Below, piece by piece: positions 34,774 to 43,423 of a DNA stretch of 64,000 bases. Positions within the stretch are counted from its first letter, which is position 1. Every line of letters begins with the position of its first letter. Position numbers and translations under genes: made by a program. This stretch comes from a bacterium (GTDB taxonomy: Bacteria; JAJVIF01), in assembly GCA_022072165.1 (NCBI GenBank), contig JAJVIF010000001.1, positions 337,353-401,352 of the forward strand. Direction: 5' to 3'. The notes under the pieces are model-generated. The model was not told the DNA's origin. It saw nothing but the letters and a program-made list of their open reading frames with translations, and did no database searches.

Positions 34774-36135
34774 ATGGCACTACGCCGTCATTGCTGGGGC
34801 TGGCTGCTGTTGTTGTCCATTTTTCTGATCGGTGGGTGCGCGGAGTCATCCCGCAAACCATTCATCGGGCAGCAGAATCTCCAGTTCAAGCAGGTCTTTA
34901 AGGCCTCTGCTGGACAGACCATCAATGCCGTCCACAGCGCGATCTCAATCGGCGCATCGACCTGCACGGTGTTCTCCTACACCGACAGCGGCACCCGGAA
35001 GCTCGCCTGGCTCATCGAGGCAGCCGCTGGGGCCGGTGCAGTAGGGAGCGGGTTCCTGGAGGGGCGTTTCGACTTCGACCAGCTGGAAGTGCAGATGGCG
35101 ACCATCGGCACGCGCTGGATTCTCATCGCTGTCCGCTCCGGGAACGTACTGCAGCTCCAGGTCGTGACCATCCTGCCAAGCACGCTTCCGCAGTTTCTTG
35201 TGAGTGACTGGGAAGTCCTGACGGACGGTGCGGGTGGTGCAGTCGGCCAGTTCCGACTGCTGGCCCATCAGGATGTCAACACCGCCTGGATCGGCTGGAC
35301 CGAGTTCCCCGGAGGGACCCCCGAGGTAGGGGAAGAGGTCCGCTTCCAGATCCGACGCATCAACAACGTCACCAGTGGACCACCGGTGATCGGGAACGAG
35401 TACACCAGCCCGTTAAGCACCGCCGCAGCTCCCCTGATGCTCGACAGTGTCAGTTCCTGGGATGGGCAGCTCACCGGCGCCTGGCTTGATGCCAGTACCA
35501 ACGCCCCCGCGTGGATCCTCGGACGCCTGGATGCCGGGAATGGTGAGCCCCTCGCGACCCCGGCCGCAGTCCAGTGGGATGGCACCGGACTCACCCCGCC
35601 ACTCGGTACCAGCAACCTGTTCGCTGCCCCCCGACCCGCCGAGTCACAGTTCATCGGACCACCGACCATCGAGCCCTGTCCTGATCGCGATTCGTTCGAG
35701 TATCGCGATCGCTGGGTCACATCCCGCCGGAACTCCGGCCGGGTGTCGCTGGTCACCATCACGGAGCACAAGTACAACTGCCCGGAAGACCCGGAAGCAT
35801 TGTTGTTCACCGGAACCAGCTGGGTGTTGGGAGCACTGGGCGGCTCCCCGCGTCGGTACAGCACGACCCCCCCCGTCACGCTTACAGAGGGAGGCAGCCG
35901 GCAGCGGGTTTTCGTGGCGCATCCCTCGGTGGTCGGTGTCGATGTCCTCCGGACCTCCAATCTCACCCGCCTGACCCGGATTGATTTCGACGAAAATCGG
36001 ACTCCGCCGGGACTGGTCATCGGCCAGTTGCATGCGGTCGGACGGGAAGAGTACGAGCGAATCCGGGTGCTGGGTCATACAGCAGATGCCATCTATGTCG
36101 CTGAGCGTGAAGTCGGCGATCTGGTCTCGCAATAA
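34774..36135 (+). CDS. lipoprotein of unknown function
   Basis: A 453-residue lipoprotein (lipobox LIGGC ending at about residue 23). The mature part is rich in beta strands, with repeated W-x-L/I-G-x-L and IGWTEFPGG-like turns that suggest a propeller, as in the other large lipoproteins here, but no repeat can be assigned. Four cysteines occur in the mature part, two of them near C-P-D and C-P-E sites that may form disulphides. GGGAGG precedes the ATG. Confidence 0.65.
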   Translation: MALRRHCWGWLLLLSIFLIGGCAESSRKPFIGQQNLQFKQVFKASAGQTINAVHSAISIGASTCTVFSYTDSGTRKLAWLIEAAAGAGAVGSGFLEGRFDFDQLEVQMATIGTRWILIAVRSGNVLQLQVVTILPSTLPQFLVSDWEVLTDGAGGAVGQFRLLAHQDVNTAWIGWTEFPGGTPEVGEEVRFQIRRINNVTSGPPVIGNEYTSPLSTAAAPLMLDSVSSWDGQLTGAWLDASTNAPAWILGRLDAGNGEPLATPAAVQWDGTGLTPPLGTSNLFAAPRPAESQFIGPPTIEPCPDRDSFEYRDRWVTSRRNSGRVSLVTITEHKYNCPEDPEALLFTGTSWVLGALGGSPRRYSTTPPVTLTEGGSRQRVFVAHPSVVGVDVLRTSNLTRLTRIDFDENRTPPGLVIGQLHAVGREEYERIRVLGHTADAIYVAEREVGDLVSQ

Positions 36136-36166
36136 TCCGGACAGTTCAGGACGAAAGGCGAACTTC

Positions 36167-36967
36167 ATGAAGCATCATCCCGCACTGCAGCCGGTCACTC
36201 ACAAGACACGTCTGGCAGCAATCAGTCCTGCTGAAACTTACGGTATGCAGCGGGAAGAAGCGGAAGCCCGCTATCTCGAGCTTCAGACACGGCTACGGGA
36301 GCTCCAGGAGCGCTTCTATGCTTCTTCAACGAATTCGCTGCTGCTGATTCTGCAGGGGATGGACACTTCCGGTAAAGACGGCACCATCAAAAAGGTAGTC
36401 GATGCGGTGGACCCGCAGGGAGTTCGGCTGGCGAACTTCAAAGCGCCCACATCCGAGGAACTCAGCCGGGATTTCCTCTGGCGGATCCACAAAGAAGTGC
36501 CCGCGAAAGGGCAGATTGGCATCTTTAACCGGTCGCACTATGAGGATGTCCTGATCGTCCGTGTGCGTGGCTTCGTGCCGCACGCGGTCTGGGAGAAGCG
36601 CTACGACCATATCAATGCCTTCGAGTCGCATCTGGTGGCATCGGGGACCATCATCATCAAAGTGATGCTCCACATAAGTAAGGGCGAACAAAAGGAGCGA
36701 CTGGCGGCACGGCTGGCCGATTCGCAAAAGCGCTGGAAGTTCAATCCCGGCGACCTGTCGGAACGGGAGCACTGGGACGACTACCAGGAAGCCTACGAGG
36801 CTGTCCTGCAACGTTGCAGCACCGAACACGCCCCCTGGTATGTCATCCCGGCAGACCGCAAGTGGTATCGCAACTGGGCTGTAACGCAACTGCTGGTGGA
36901 TCGGCTGGAAGAACTGAATCCCCAGTATCCACAGCCCGCCTTTGGACCCATCATCATCCCCGACTAA
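36167..36967 (+). CDS. polyphosphate kinase 2 family protein
   Basis: A 266-residue PPK2: Walker A as GMDTSGKDGT (about residues 64-73), followed by KAPTSEELSRDFLWRIHKEVP, the Walker B region IGIFNRSHYEDVLIVRV, and a lid RLADSQKRWKFNPGDL. Such enzymes transfer phosphate between polyphosphate and nucleotides. The class (nucleotide mono- or diphosphate) is not decided here. The ATG at 36167 agrees with the family N-terminus. A strong terminator follows. Confidence 0.93.
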   Translation: MKHHPALQPVTHKTRLAAISPAETYGMQREEAEARYLELQTRLRELQERFYASSTNSLLLILQGMDTSGKDGTIKKVVDAVDPQGVRLANFKAPTSEELSRDFLWRIHKEVPAKGQIGIFNRSHYEDVLIVRVRGFVPHAVWEKRYDHINAFESHLVASGTIIIKVMLHISKGEQKERLAARLADSQKRWKFNPGDLSEREHWDDYQEAYEAVLQRCSTEHAPWYVIPADRKWYRNWAVTQLLVDRLEELNPQYPQPAFGPIIIPD

Positions 36968-37016
36968 TCTTGACACGTGCAGTTCCGGAAACCTACGGAG
37001 CTCAACTTCAACAAGA

Positions 37017-37042
37017 ACGGCTCCCCCAACCGGGGGAGCCGT
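37017..37042. terminator. bidirectional terminator between ppk2 and FKBP genes
   Basis: ACGGCTCCCCC pairs with GGGGGAGCCGT around AACC; CAACA and TGTTG further out extend the stem. The two genes converge here. Confidence 0.8.
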
Positions 37043-37073
37043 CGTGTTGCTGAACCCAGGAGACCGGGATCCC

Positions 37074-37754
37074 TTACATGATCTCGAGGACTTCGACCTC
37101 GAAGATCAGATCGGAGTTGGCGGGAATCAGGGGGGAGGGGCTCTGCGGACCGTAAGCCAGGTTGGCCGGGATGTAGAGCTTCACTTTCTCCCCCTTCTTC
37201 ATGCCCACGAGGGCTTCCTTCCAGCCTTCGATGACACGCCACGGCGGAGCGACATCGAACGGCGCGGGCTGACGGCCCTGCGGGGTGACGCTGGAGTCGA
37301 ACATGGTGCCGTTCACCAGCCAACCGGTGTAATTCACACGTACGGTGTTGTCCACAGTCGCGCCGGTGCCTTCACCCTGGGTGATAACCACCTTCTTCAG
37401 ACCGCTCTCGGAAACCGTCGCGTTCTTCTCTTCGTCAGCGCTCCAAACTGGGCTTGCACTGGTGGTGCCATCGGTGGTGGTTCCGCCAGCCGCATCAGCA
37501 GTCGCGTCGCCAGCCGCCTCCGTGCCAGCTTCGGTGTCAGTCGCAGCTTCCTCACTGCCAGCCATGTCAGCCGACGCATCCGCGGCGGCGTCGGTCGCGG
37601 CGTCATGGCCGTGGCCATCATCCGCCGAATGCGTATCTGCTGTCTGGGCAGCGTCGCCGCCCTCCGTCGTGCCAGCATCCTTCGGCGCACCCGGGCCGCA
37701 ACCCAGGGCGAGCAGAGTTGCCAGCATCAGTGCAGTCACAAGCGTGGTTTTCAC
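37074..37754 (-). CDS. FKBP-type peptidyl-prolyl isomerase lipoprotein
   Basis: A 226-residue lipoprotein with lipobox LALGC (about residue 19), an Ala/Thr/Asp/Gly-rich acidic linker (about 25-100, including a DDGHGHDA patch), and one FKBP domain (about 112-226: VRVNYTGWLVNGTMFDSS, VIEGWKEALVGMKKGEK, NLAYG, LIFEVEVLEI). It should assist folding of exported proteins. Start GTG with GGAGG 7 bases upstream. Confidence 0.9.
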   Translation of the reverse strand: MKTTLVTALMLATLLALGCGPGAPKDAGTTEGGDAAQTADTHSADDGHGHDAATDAAADASADMAGSEEAATDTEAGTEAAGDATADAAGGTTTDGTTSASPVWSADEEKNATVSESGLKKVVITQGEGTGATVDNTVRVNYTGWLVNGTMFDSSVTPQGRQPAPFDVAPPWRVIEGWKEALVGMKKGEKVKLYIPANLAYGPQSPSPLIPANSDLIFEVEVLEIM

Positions 37755-37891
37755 GCGCAGTCCTCCAGGGACCGTCCTGACGGGCGCACCCGAATCGCCT
37801 GCAACAGGCGACTCACCATGCCGGTTGCCGTCAGCGAGTCGTTAGTCAATGTGCGCCGCTGTCCGCTAGCGCGTCCAGAAGTGCGGCTAAG

Positions 37892-37919
37892 AGCGTATCA
37901 GCTTCTGTGCCAGTCGCAA
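37892..37919 (-). promoter_or_regulatory. promoter of FKBP lipoprotein gene
   Basis: On the minus strand TTGCGA, a 16-base spacer and TACGCT in the gap after polA. Confidence 0.45.
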
Positions 37920-37946
37920 CCCTTTGATGGAGAGTTTGTCCCGATA

Positions 37947-40841
37947 TCAGCCACTCTGACCCGATGCGGCGGTCCCGACTGGCGACAGGTCGTACCAGCT
38001 GGGACCAGCTTTCATCTCGACCTCGATGGGGACGTCGAAGGGAAACGCGTTGGCCATAATCGGGCCGATGAGGCCCTGATACTCCAGCAAAGAGTCCACC
38101 GGGACCTCAAACACCAGTTCGTCGTGGACCTGGAGCAGCATATAGGCCGGCTGGTCCTCCAGGGCCCGGGCAACCTGCACCATCGCCAGTTTGATGAGGT
38201 CCGACGCTCCCCCCTGAAGGGGCATGTTCATGGCGGCCCGTTCGGCTATCGACCGCCGCATACTGTTGGCAGATTTCAGGTCCGGGAAGTAGCGCCGACG
38301 CCCAAGAAAAGTCTCGACATATCCCTGCTCGCGCCCGGAGGCTTTCACCTGATCGAAAAAGTTCCGCACTCGGGGAAAGCGGGCGAAGTAGCCATTGATA
38401 AACGTCTGGGCGTCTTTTTGAGAGATGCCGAGGGACTTCGCGAGTGAAAATGCGCCCATACCGTAAATGATGCCGAAGTTGATGGCCTTGGCCTGGCGAC
38501 GCTTCTCCGGGTCGGGCTGTGATGGATCCATACCCAACACCGAGACTGCCGTTTCCGTATGGATGTCGCCGCCGGTCCGGTAGACCTCCATCAGGGCTTC
38601 GTCTTTGCTGTAGTGCGCCAGCAGCCGCAGTTCGATCTGAGAGTAGTCCGCCGCGAGCAGGACATAGTCGGCGCTTCGGGGTACGAACGCTTTGCGGATG
38701 CGGCGGCCGAGTTCGGTCCGGATCGGAATGTTCTGCAGATTCGGATTCGTGCTGGAGAGCCGACCAGTCGCCGCGATCCCCTGGTTGTAGCTCGTGTGGA
38801 TCCGCCCATCATCCTGAACGAGCGGGAGCAGTCCCTGGATGTATGTTCCCCGAAGCTTGGTCAGTTCGCGGTACTCGATTACGATCTCAATGAGCGGATG
38901 CTGTCCCCGCAGCTCCTCCAGCACTTCGATGTCTGTCGAGCCCTTTTTCGGGTTGGGAAGTCGGAGGTCCCCGAAGAGGTACTCTGACAGTTGCTTCGGG
39001 CTGCTGAGATTGAGACCCCGTCCGCCAGTCGCCTCCGACGCTGCCATCTCCAGTTCGCCCAGGCGCTGCTCCAGTTGCAGACCCAGCGATTCCAGGACTC
39101 CTGGGTCTACCCGGATCCCTTCGGATTCCATGTTTGCCAGGACCGGTACCAGGGGCATCTCAACATCAGCGAAGAGGTGACCGAGTCCCTCGGCGAGCAC
39201 TTTCGGCGCGAAGACCTGATACAGCCGCCAGGTCGCGACCGCATCATGGACCGCATAGGTCGCGACCGGACCGATGGGGAGTTCCGACATGCTGATCTGC
39301 TTTTTGCCGCTGCCGATGAGGTCTTCGATCCGCCCCCAGGTCAGATGCAGATGCTGTTCAGCCAAATCTTTCAGCCCATGACGCTCATCCGGATTCAGGA
39401 GGTACGACGCGACGAACGTATCGAACTCCAGTCCCTGCAACCGGATGTCATAGCGGCGGCAAACTGCATGTTCATACTTGCCGTTCTGGACTACCTTCCT
39501 GATGGCGGGGTCTTCGAGGAGTGGCTTCAGCAGCGTCAGCACCTCAGCCAGCGGCAGATTCTGATGGGGATCGGTGGACTGTTCACTTAAAAGGGTGGTC
39601 GTCGGGAAATGCCCGACTGGGATGTAAAAGCCTCCGGTGCCGGTCCAGGCGAGGGCGATCCCCACCAGGTTCGCGGTCCTCGCGTTCAAGGAATCGGTTT
39701 CGAAATCGATGGCGAAACGTCCTGCGTTCTGCAACGGCTCCAGCAATGCCTGCAGCTCGTCCATGGACTGGACGATCTGAATCTCCGGAGGTGCACTGAG
39801 CTCTCCAGATACGGACGTGGGTACAGCAGTGCCGGACTCAGCCGCAGTTGCCTCAGTTATGGTAGCTGACGCCTGTGTTGGCCCCGCACCGGGTTCGACC
39901 CCGTAGCGACGGGCAATGGTCCGAAAGCCAAAGCGGTGAAACCATTCCCGAAAGTTGGTTGGTTCGAACTGATACTCCGGCTGACCCTTGAGGTCCCAGG
40001 CGAGAGGGACATCAATCCGAATCGCCGACAACTGCCGCGACAACCGCGCCATCTCTGCGCCATCGCGGAGTTTAGCCTGGACCCCTTTGGGCTCAATGGC
40101 ATCGATTTGCGCCAGCATGCTCTCGATGTCGGGGAAGTCCGCCAGCAGCTTGGCAGCGGTTTTTTCACCGATCCCGCGGACACCTGGAATGTTGTCGCTG
40201 GTATCGCCCAGGAGGGCTTTGTAGTCGACGAATTGCTCGACCGTCACGCCGAAACGCGCCTGGACAGCCGTTGGGTCGTAGGCCGCCATGTCGCTGGTAC
40301 CGATTTTGGTCAGATAGACCGTCACCCGCTCAGACACCAGCTGCAGGACATCGCGATCGCCGCTGATGATGGCGACATCGAATCCCGCCTCCGTTCCCTG
40401 ATGTGCCAGGGTCCCCAAAACATCATCGGCCTCAAAGCCGTCCGCTTCGAGCCAGGGGAGGCCGACCCCGGACAGATAGGGGCGGAGTACCTCCAATTGT
40501 TCTTTGAGATCCTCCGGGGCATCCTCCCGATTCCCCTTGTAGTCCCCGTAAATCTCATCCCGAAAGCTTGGTCCGTGGGCATCCAGGGCGATGACCAGCT
40601 GATTGGGATCGAACCGCTCCACGGCATTCAGGAGCATCGTTGTGAATGAGTAGAGCGCGGTGGTGGAGAGCCCATCCGGCGCTTTCATTTCCCGTCCCTG
40701 CGCGACGAGGACAAAGTACGACCTGAAGACCAGCGAATAGCCATCGACCAATAGCAACAGCGGACGTTGACGCGCCGCTCTTGGGGCGATCGGGAAGCCG
40801 GAGTCGGTGGATGGTGTCGCCGAGGGAGCAGGACGTGGCAT
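37947..40841 (-). CDS. polA: DNA polymerase I
   Basis: A 964-residue enzyme with all three domains: 5'-3' exonuclease (about residues 28-315, LLLVDGYSLVFRSYF and the GEKTAAKLL helix-hairpin), 3'-5' exonuclease (about 355-545) with the catalytic pair intact in FAIDFETDSL, and polymerase (about 560-950) with LLAADYSQIELR, RRQAKAINFGIIYGMGAFSLA and the final QVHDELVFEVP. It processes Okazaki fragments and repairs gaps. The N-terminal 25 residues are an unconserved Pro/Ser-rich extension. It is longer than most because of the linker near 320-350. Confidence 0.97.
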   Translation of the reverse strand: MPRPAPSATPSTDSGFPIAPRAARQRPLLLLVDGYSLVFRSYFVLVAQGREMKAPDGLSTTALYSFTTMLLNAVERFDPNQLVIALDAHGPSFRDEIYGDYKGNREDAPEDLKEQLEVLRPYLSGVGLPWLEADGFEADDVLGTLAHQGTEAGFDVAIISGDRDVLQLVSERVTVYLTKIGTSDMAAYDPTAVQARFGVTVEQFVDYKALLGDTSDNIPGVRGIGEKTAAKLLADFPDIESMLAQIDAIEPKGVQAKLRDGAEMARLSRQLSAIRIDVPLAWDLKGQPEYQFEPTNFREWFHRFGFRTIARRYGVEPGAGPTQASATITEATAAESGTAVPTSVSGELSAPPEIQIVQSMDELQALLEPLQNAGRFAIDFETDSLNARTANLVGIALAWTGTGGFYIPVGHFPTTTLLSEQSTDPHQNLPLAEVLTLLKPLLEDPAIRKVVQNGKYEHAVCRRYDIRLQGLEFDTFVASYLLNPDERHGLKDLAEQHLHLTWGRIEDLIGSGKKQISMSELPIGPVATYAVHDAVATWRLYQVFAPKVLAEGLGHLFADVEMPLVPVLANMESEGIRVDPGVLESLGLQLEQRLGELEMAASEATGGRGLNLSSPKQLSEYLFGDLRLPNPKKGSTDIEVLEELRGQHPLIEIVIEYRELTKLRGTYIQGLLPLVQDDGRIHTSYNQGIAATGRLSSTNPNLQNIPIRTELGRRIRKAFVPRSADYVLLAADYSQIELRLLAHYSKDEALMEVYRTGGDIHTETAVSVLGMDPSQPDPEKRRQAKAINFGIIYGMGAFSLAKSLGISQKDAQTFINGYFARFPRVRNFFDQVKASGREQGYVETFLGRRRYFPDLKSANSMRRSIAERAAMNMPLQGGASDLIKLAMVQVARALEDQPAYMLLQVHDELVFEVPVDSLLEYQGLIGPIMANAFPFDVPIEVEMKAGPSWYDLSPVGTAASGQSG

Positions 40842-40878
40842 AGGGGGGAGTCTGCCAAAAATTGCCCCGTGATGCGCG

Positions 40879-40887
40879 TGCTACGCT
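40879..40887 (+). promoter_or_regulatory. extended -10 promoter for small protein-glycosyltransferase pair
   Basis: TGC-TACGCT. The predicted start is near 40894, about 60 bases before ATG 40957. Confidence 0.4.
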
Positions 40888-40956
40888 TCTCCACAGGCGC
40901 TGAGCAACCTTGCCTGCACAGATTGCCCCTAGCTCCTGGGAGACCCTACCACTCGT

Positions 40957-41097
40957 ATGCGCGCGTTCTCGCCCACTGCTCGCCTCCTGCTCGCGCTGGT
41001 CTGGGTCGCCCTCGTCTACAGCAGCTATTACCTCCACCTGGTACGCCACATCGCCCTGCAACAGCCTGCATTGCAGGCACTGCTGGATCGGTTCTGA
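40957..41097 (+). CDS. small single-pass membrane protein before glycosyltransferase 3
   Basis: A 46-residue ORF: basic N-terminus MRAFSPTAR, a membrane helix (about residues 9-27), then LHLVRHIALQQPALQALLDRF, probably an amphipathic helix. It ends 16 bases before the GTG of the large glycosyltransferase. It mirrors the 49-residue gene before glycosyltransferase 1 in size, topology and position, although the sequences differ. Confidence 0.6.
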   Translation: MRAFSPTARLLLALVWVALVYSSYYLHLVRHIALQQPALQALLDRF

Positions 41098-41113
41098 CGC
41101 CGGAGAATTGACC

Positions 41114-43378
41114 GTGCCTGTTGTCGCGCTGCTGCTCCTGGCATTGGTCGCTCTCGCCTGGGGCGATGCGCTACTGCGACGTCTGGAGCCAGGACTCCAT
41201 GGACTGCAGCGCTTCGTCATCGCTCAGGCCCTGGGCTTCGCCTGTCTGAGCTTCCTCGTCCTGGCCATCGGCTGGATCATCTGGACTCCGCTCGTCGCCT
41301 GGCTGCTCTTGCTTGCCCTGGCAGCGCCCGGCCTCGCCCGCGGGAGACTGCTGCGATATCGGATGAAGGTGCCGGTCCTGCTGGAGCGCTGGAAGTACTG
41401 GACTGGGCAACTCACCCGGTTGGACCGTGCGCTGCTGGTCAGTCTGGGGGTGCTCTTTGGGCTCTTTTTCCTGATCGCCCTGAGCCCGGTCATCGGCTGG
41501 GATGCCACCACGCATCACTACGTCCTGCCACAGCGCTTCCTCACCGCCGGACGGGTCGTGCCTGTCCCCGAGATCATCTTCGGCAACTACCCAGCACTGG
41601 TCCATTACCTCTATGCGTGGACCTTCGCGCTCAGCGGGGTCGCCTGCACCGGTTTGTTGAACTGGTATGTCGCCCTGCTGGTCACCCTGTTGCTTTATTC
41701 CTATGGACGGACGCTCCATTCCCGGACCGCTGGGCTCATCACAGCGGTGACCTTTATGGCAGCGCCGACCATGCGCTGGATTACTACTGGCGGGTACGTC
41801 GATCTCTACCTCGTGCTGTATCTGCTGGCTGGGGTCGTCGCCTGGGAGCTGCATCGCAGGGAGGCTGAGTCGACAGAGGTTGCTGAGGGGCGACCGCGAT
41901 TCCCCTGGCTAGCAGGGGTGCTGCTGGGATGCGCACTGGGGACCAAGCATCTGGCGCTGGTGTACTGCGGCTGCATCGGGTTAGCCCGGCTCCTGGCCGA
42001 CCGGTCGCGTCGGACTTCCTGGCAGGAAGTCGGGGCAGTTGCTGGTGTTGCGTTTGCCCTGGGACTCCCCTGGTACCTGCGCTCCTGGATCAATTCCGGG
42101 AATCCCATCGATCCCTTCCTCCCGGCACTCTTTAACCCCAATTACGTTGTCACTAACCCCGTGTCGGTCGCGAACTGGTCGCAGCCGACTCTCCACCGAT
42201 CGGTAGGACTGCTCCTGACCTGGCCGTGGCGATTTGTCACTGACTTTAATCTCATCGGTGCCTGGTACTTCGCCCTGATGCCCCTCCCACTGGCGCTGCT
42301 GCCGCTCCCGGTGTGGCTGCGGGAGGCCAGAACTCGTCGGCCCCTGCTCTTCTTCTGGCTCATCGCAGGGCTCTATGCCGCTTGCGCTGTGGTGCTGGCG
42401 CCCGGCAACACCCGCTACGCCCTCCCTGCCTGGGGGATCCTGTGTTGGCTCACTGGGATAGTGGCCGGTGAACTGGTCTTGCGCCCGCTCTGGCGTCTGC
42501 GACTCGTGCCCCTGCTCATCGGAGCACCAGTGCTGCTATTGACACTTATACTGGTGAAGGATGTTGTCGAAATCCTCCCCACCTGGCGGGATGAGACGCG
42601 ACGCGAGACCGTCCTGAGCGCAAACTTCCCCGGATACGGCGCATTTGTTTTTGCCAATGCCGAACTTCCCACTGATGCGAAGGTGCTGTGCATAGATCCG
42701 CGCATCTACTTTCTGCATCGTGATGCGATCGTAGCGGACCCCGGGAATGAATCCCATCTTGCCCCTCCGTGGACCCTGAACAATACCCACCATGTGATGG
42801 AGCATCTCCGGGCCCTGGGCATCACCCACATCCTGCTGAATGAGACGCCCTTTTCGCGGCCGGAGGGACGTTACCTCTATCAGTTGCTCTGGCATGTCGA
42901 GCAGGATGGCCTGGTGGTCCAGACACCGCAACAGGCATCGGAATGGAGTGGAGTCTGGCTGGATGCCGATGGCACGGTACGCCCGTATATGTCAGAAGCG
43001 CAAACCCGGCGGTACATGGACATCAGCCGGGTCGACATCCTGCCCAACGCGGATGGACGAAACTCACCAGGAGCAGTGGTGCGACCGGACTGGATCCGCA
43101 TGATGAATCGGGGGAATCGACTCCCGTTGATGCAGGGACATCTCGCGGCCATGCAGCCCATCCTTCAGGAGCTCTATCGCGATGGGCGGGGTATGACGGT
43201 GTTCGCCATTGACTGGGAGGCCTACGACAAAGGGACGCCCCTGAATGAGGAGGCGACGTTGACCTGGCTCTTTCAGGGGCTGCCGATGCCCGAAGCAGTT
43301 GCACGCCGTTTGGCGGAGCAGGAAGCCAGGCTCCGGGGAAAAATCATTTCCTACGATGAGTTCCGAGCTTCCGAGTAA
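41114..43378 (+). CDS. polytopic GT-C-like glycosyltransferase 3
   Basis: A 754-residue paralogue of the two enzymes at 20.7-25 kb: about 11 membrane helices, the loop motif WDATTHHYVLPQRFL (about residues 135-149), NYPALVHYLYAW and a soluble tail with VLCIDPRIYFLHRD. GTG 41114, with GGAGA 9 bases upstream, is preferred because it starts at a membrane helix; upstream in-frame codons encode an implausible Cys/Ser-rich stretch and overlap the small membrane protein gene. Confidence 0.75.
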   Translation: MPVVALLLLALVALAWGDALLRRLEPGLHGLQRFVIAQALGFACLSFLVLAIGWIIWTPLVAWLLLLALAAPGLARGRLLRYRMKVPVLLERWKYWTGQLTRLDRALLVSLGVLFGLFFLIALSPVIGWDATTHHYVLPQRFLTAGRVVPVPEIIFGNYPALVHYLYAWTFALSGVACTGLLNWYVALLVTLLLYSYGRTLHSRTAGLITAVTFMAAPTMRWITTGGYVDLYLVLYLLAGVVAWELHRREAESTEVAEGRPRFPWLAGVLLGCALGTKHLALVYCGCIGLARLLADRSRRTSWQEVGAVAGVAFALGLPWYLRSWINSGNPIDPFLPALFNPNYVVTNPVSVANWSQPTLHRSVGLLLTWPWRFVTDFNLIGAWYFALMPLPLALLPLPVWLREARTRRPLLFFWLIAGLYAACAVVLAPGNTRYALPAWGILCWLTGIVAGELVLRPLWRLRLVPLLIGAPVLLLTLILVKDVVEILPTWRDETRRETVLSANFPGYGAFVFANAELPTDAKVLCIDPRIYFLHRDAIVADPGNESHLAPPWTLNNTHHVMEHLRALGITHILLNETPFSRPEGRYLYQLLWHVEQDGLVVQTPQQASEWSGVWLDADGTVRPYMSEAQTRRYMDISRVDILPNADGRNSPGAVVRPDWIRMMNRGNRLPLMQGHLAAMQPILQELYRDGRGMTVFAIDWEAYDKGTPLNEEATLTWLFQGLPMPEAVARRLAEQEARLRGKIISYDEFRASE

Positions 43379-43404
43379 GACGCTGCCAGGCGCTTCCCGG
43401 CGGG

Positions 43405-43410
43405 TATACT
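43405..43410 (+). promoter_or_regulatory. -10 element for lipoprotein gene at 43424
   Basis: TATACT preceded by GGG, 13 bases before the ATG, so the leader is only about 6 bases. Confidence 0.5.
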
Positions 43411-43423
43411 CATCTCTACGCCT

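Noticed and set aside
37447-37690. Repeat element in the FKBP lipoprotein gene
   Set aside because: It is a low-complexity Ala/Thr/Asp linker coded by GCN-rich codons, not a nucleotide repeat array.
40910-41113. N-terminal extension of glycosyltransferase 3 from TTG 40910
   Set aside because: The extension is rich in Ser, Cys and Trp without pattern and overlaps the small membrane protein gene; GTG 41114 starts at the first membrane helix.
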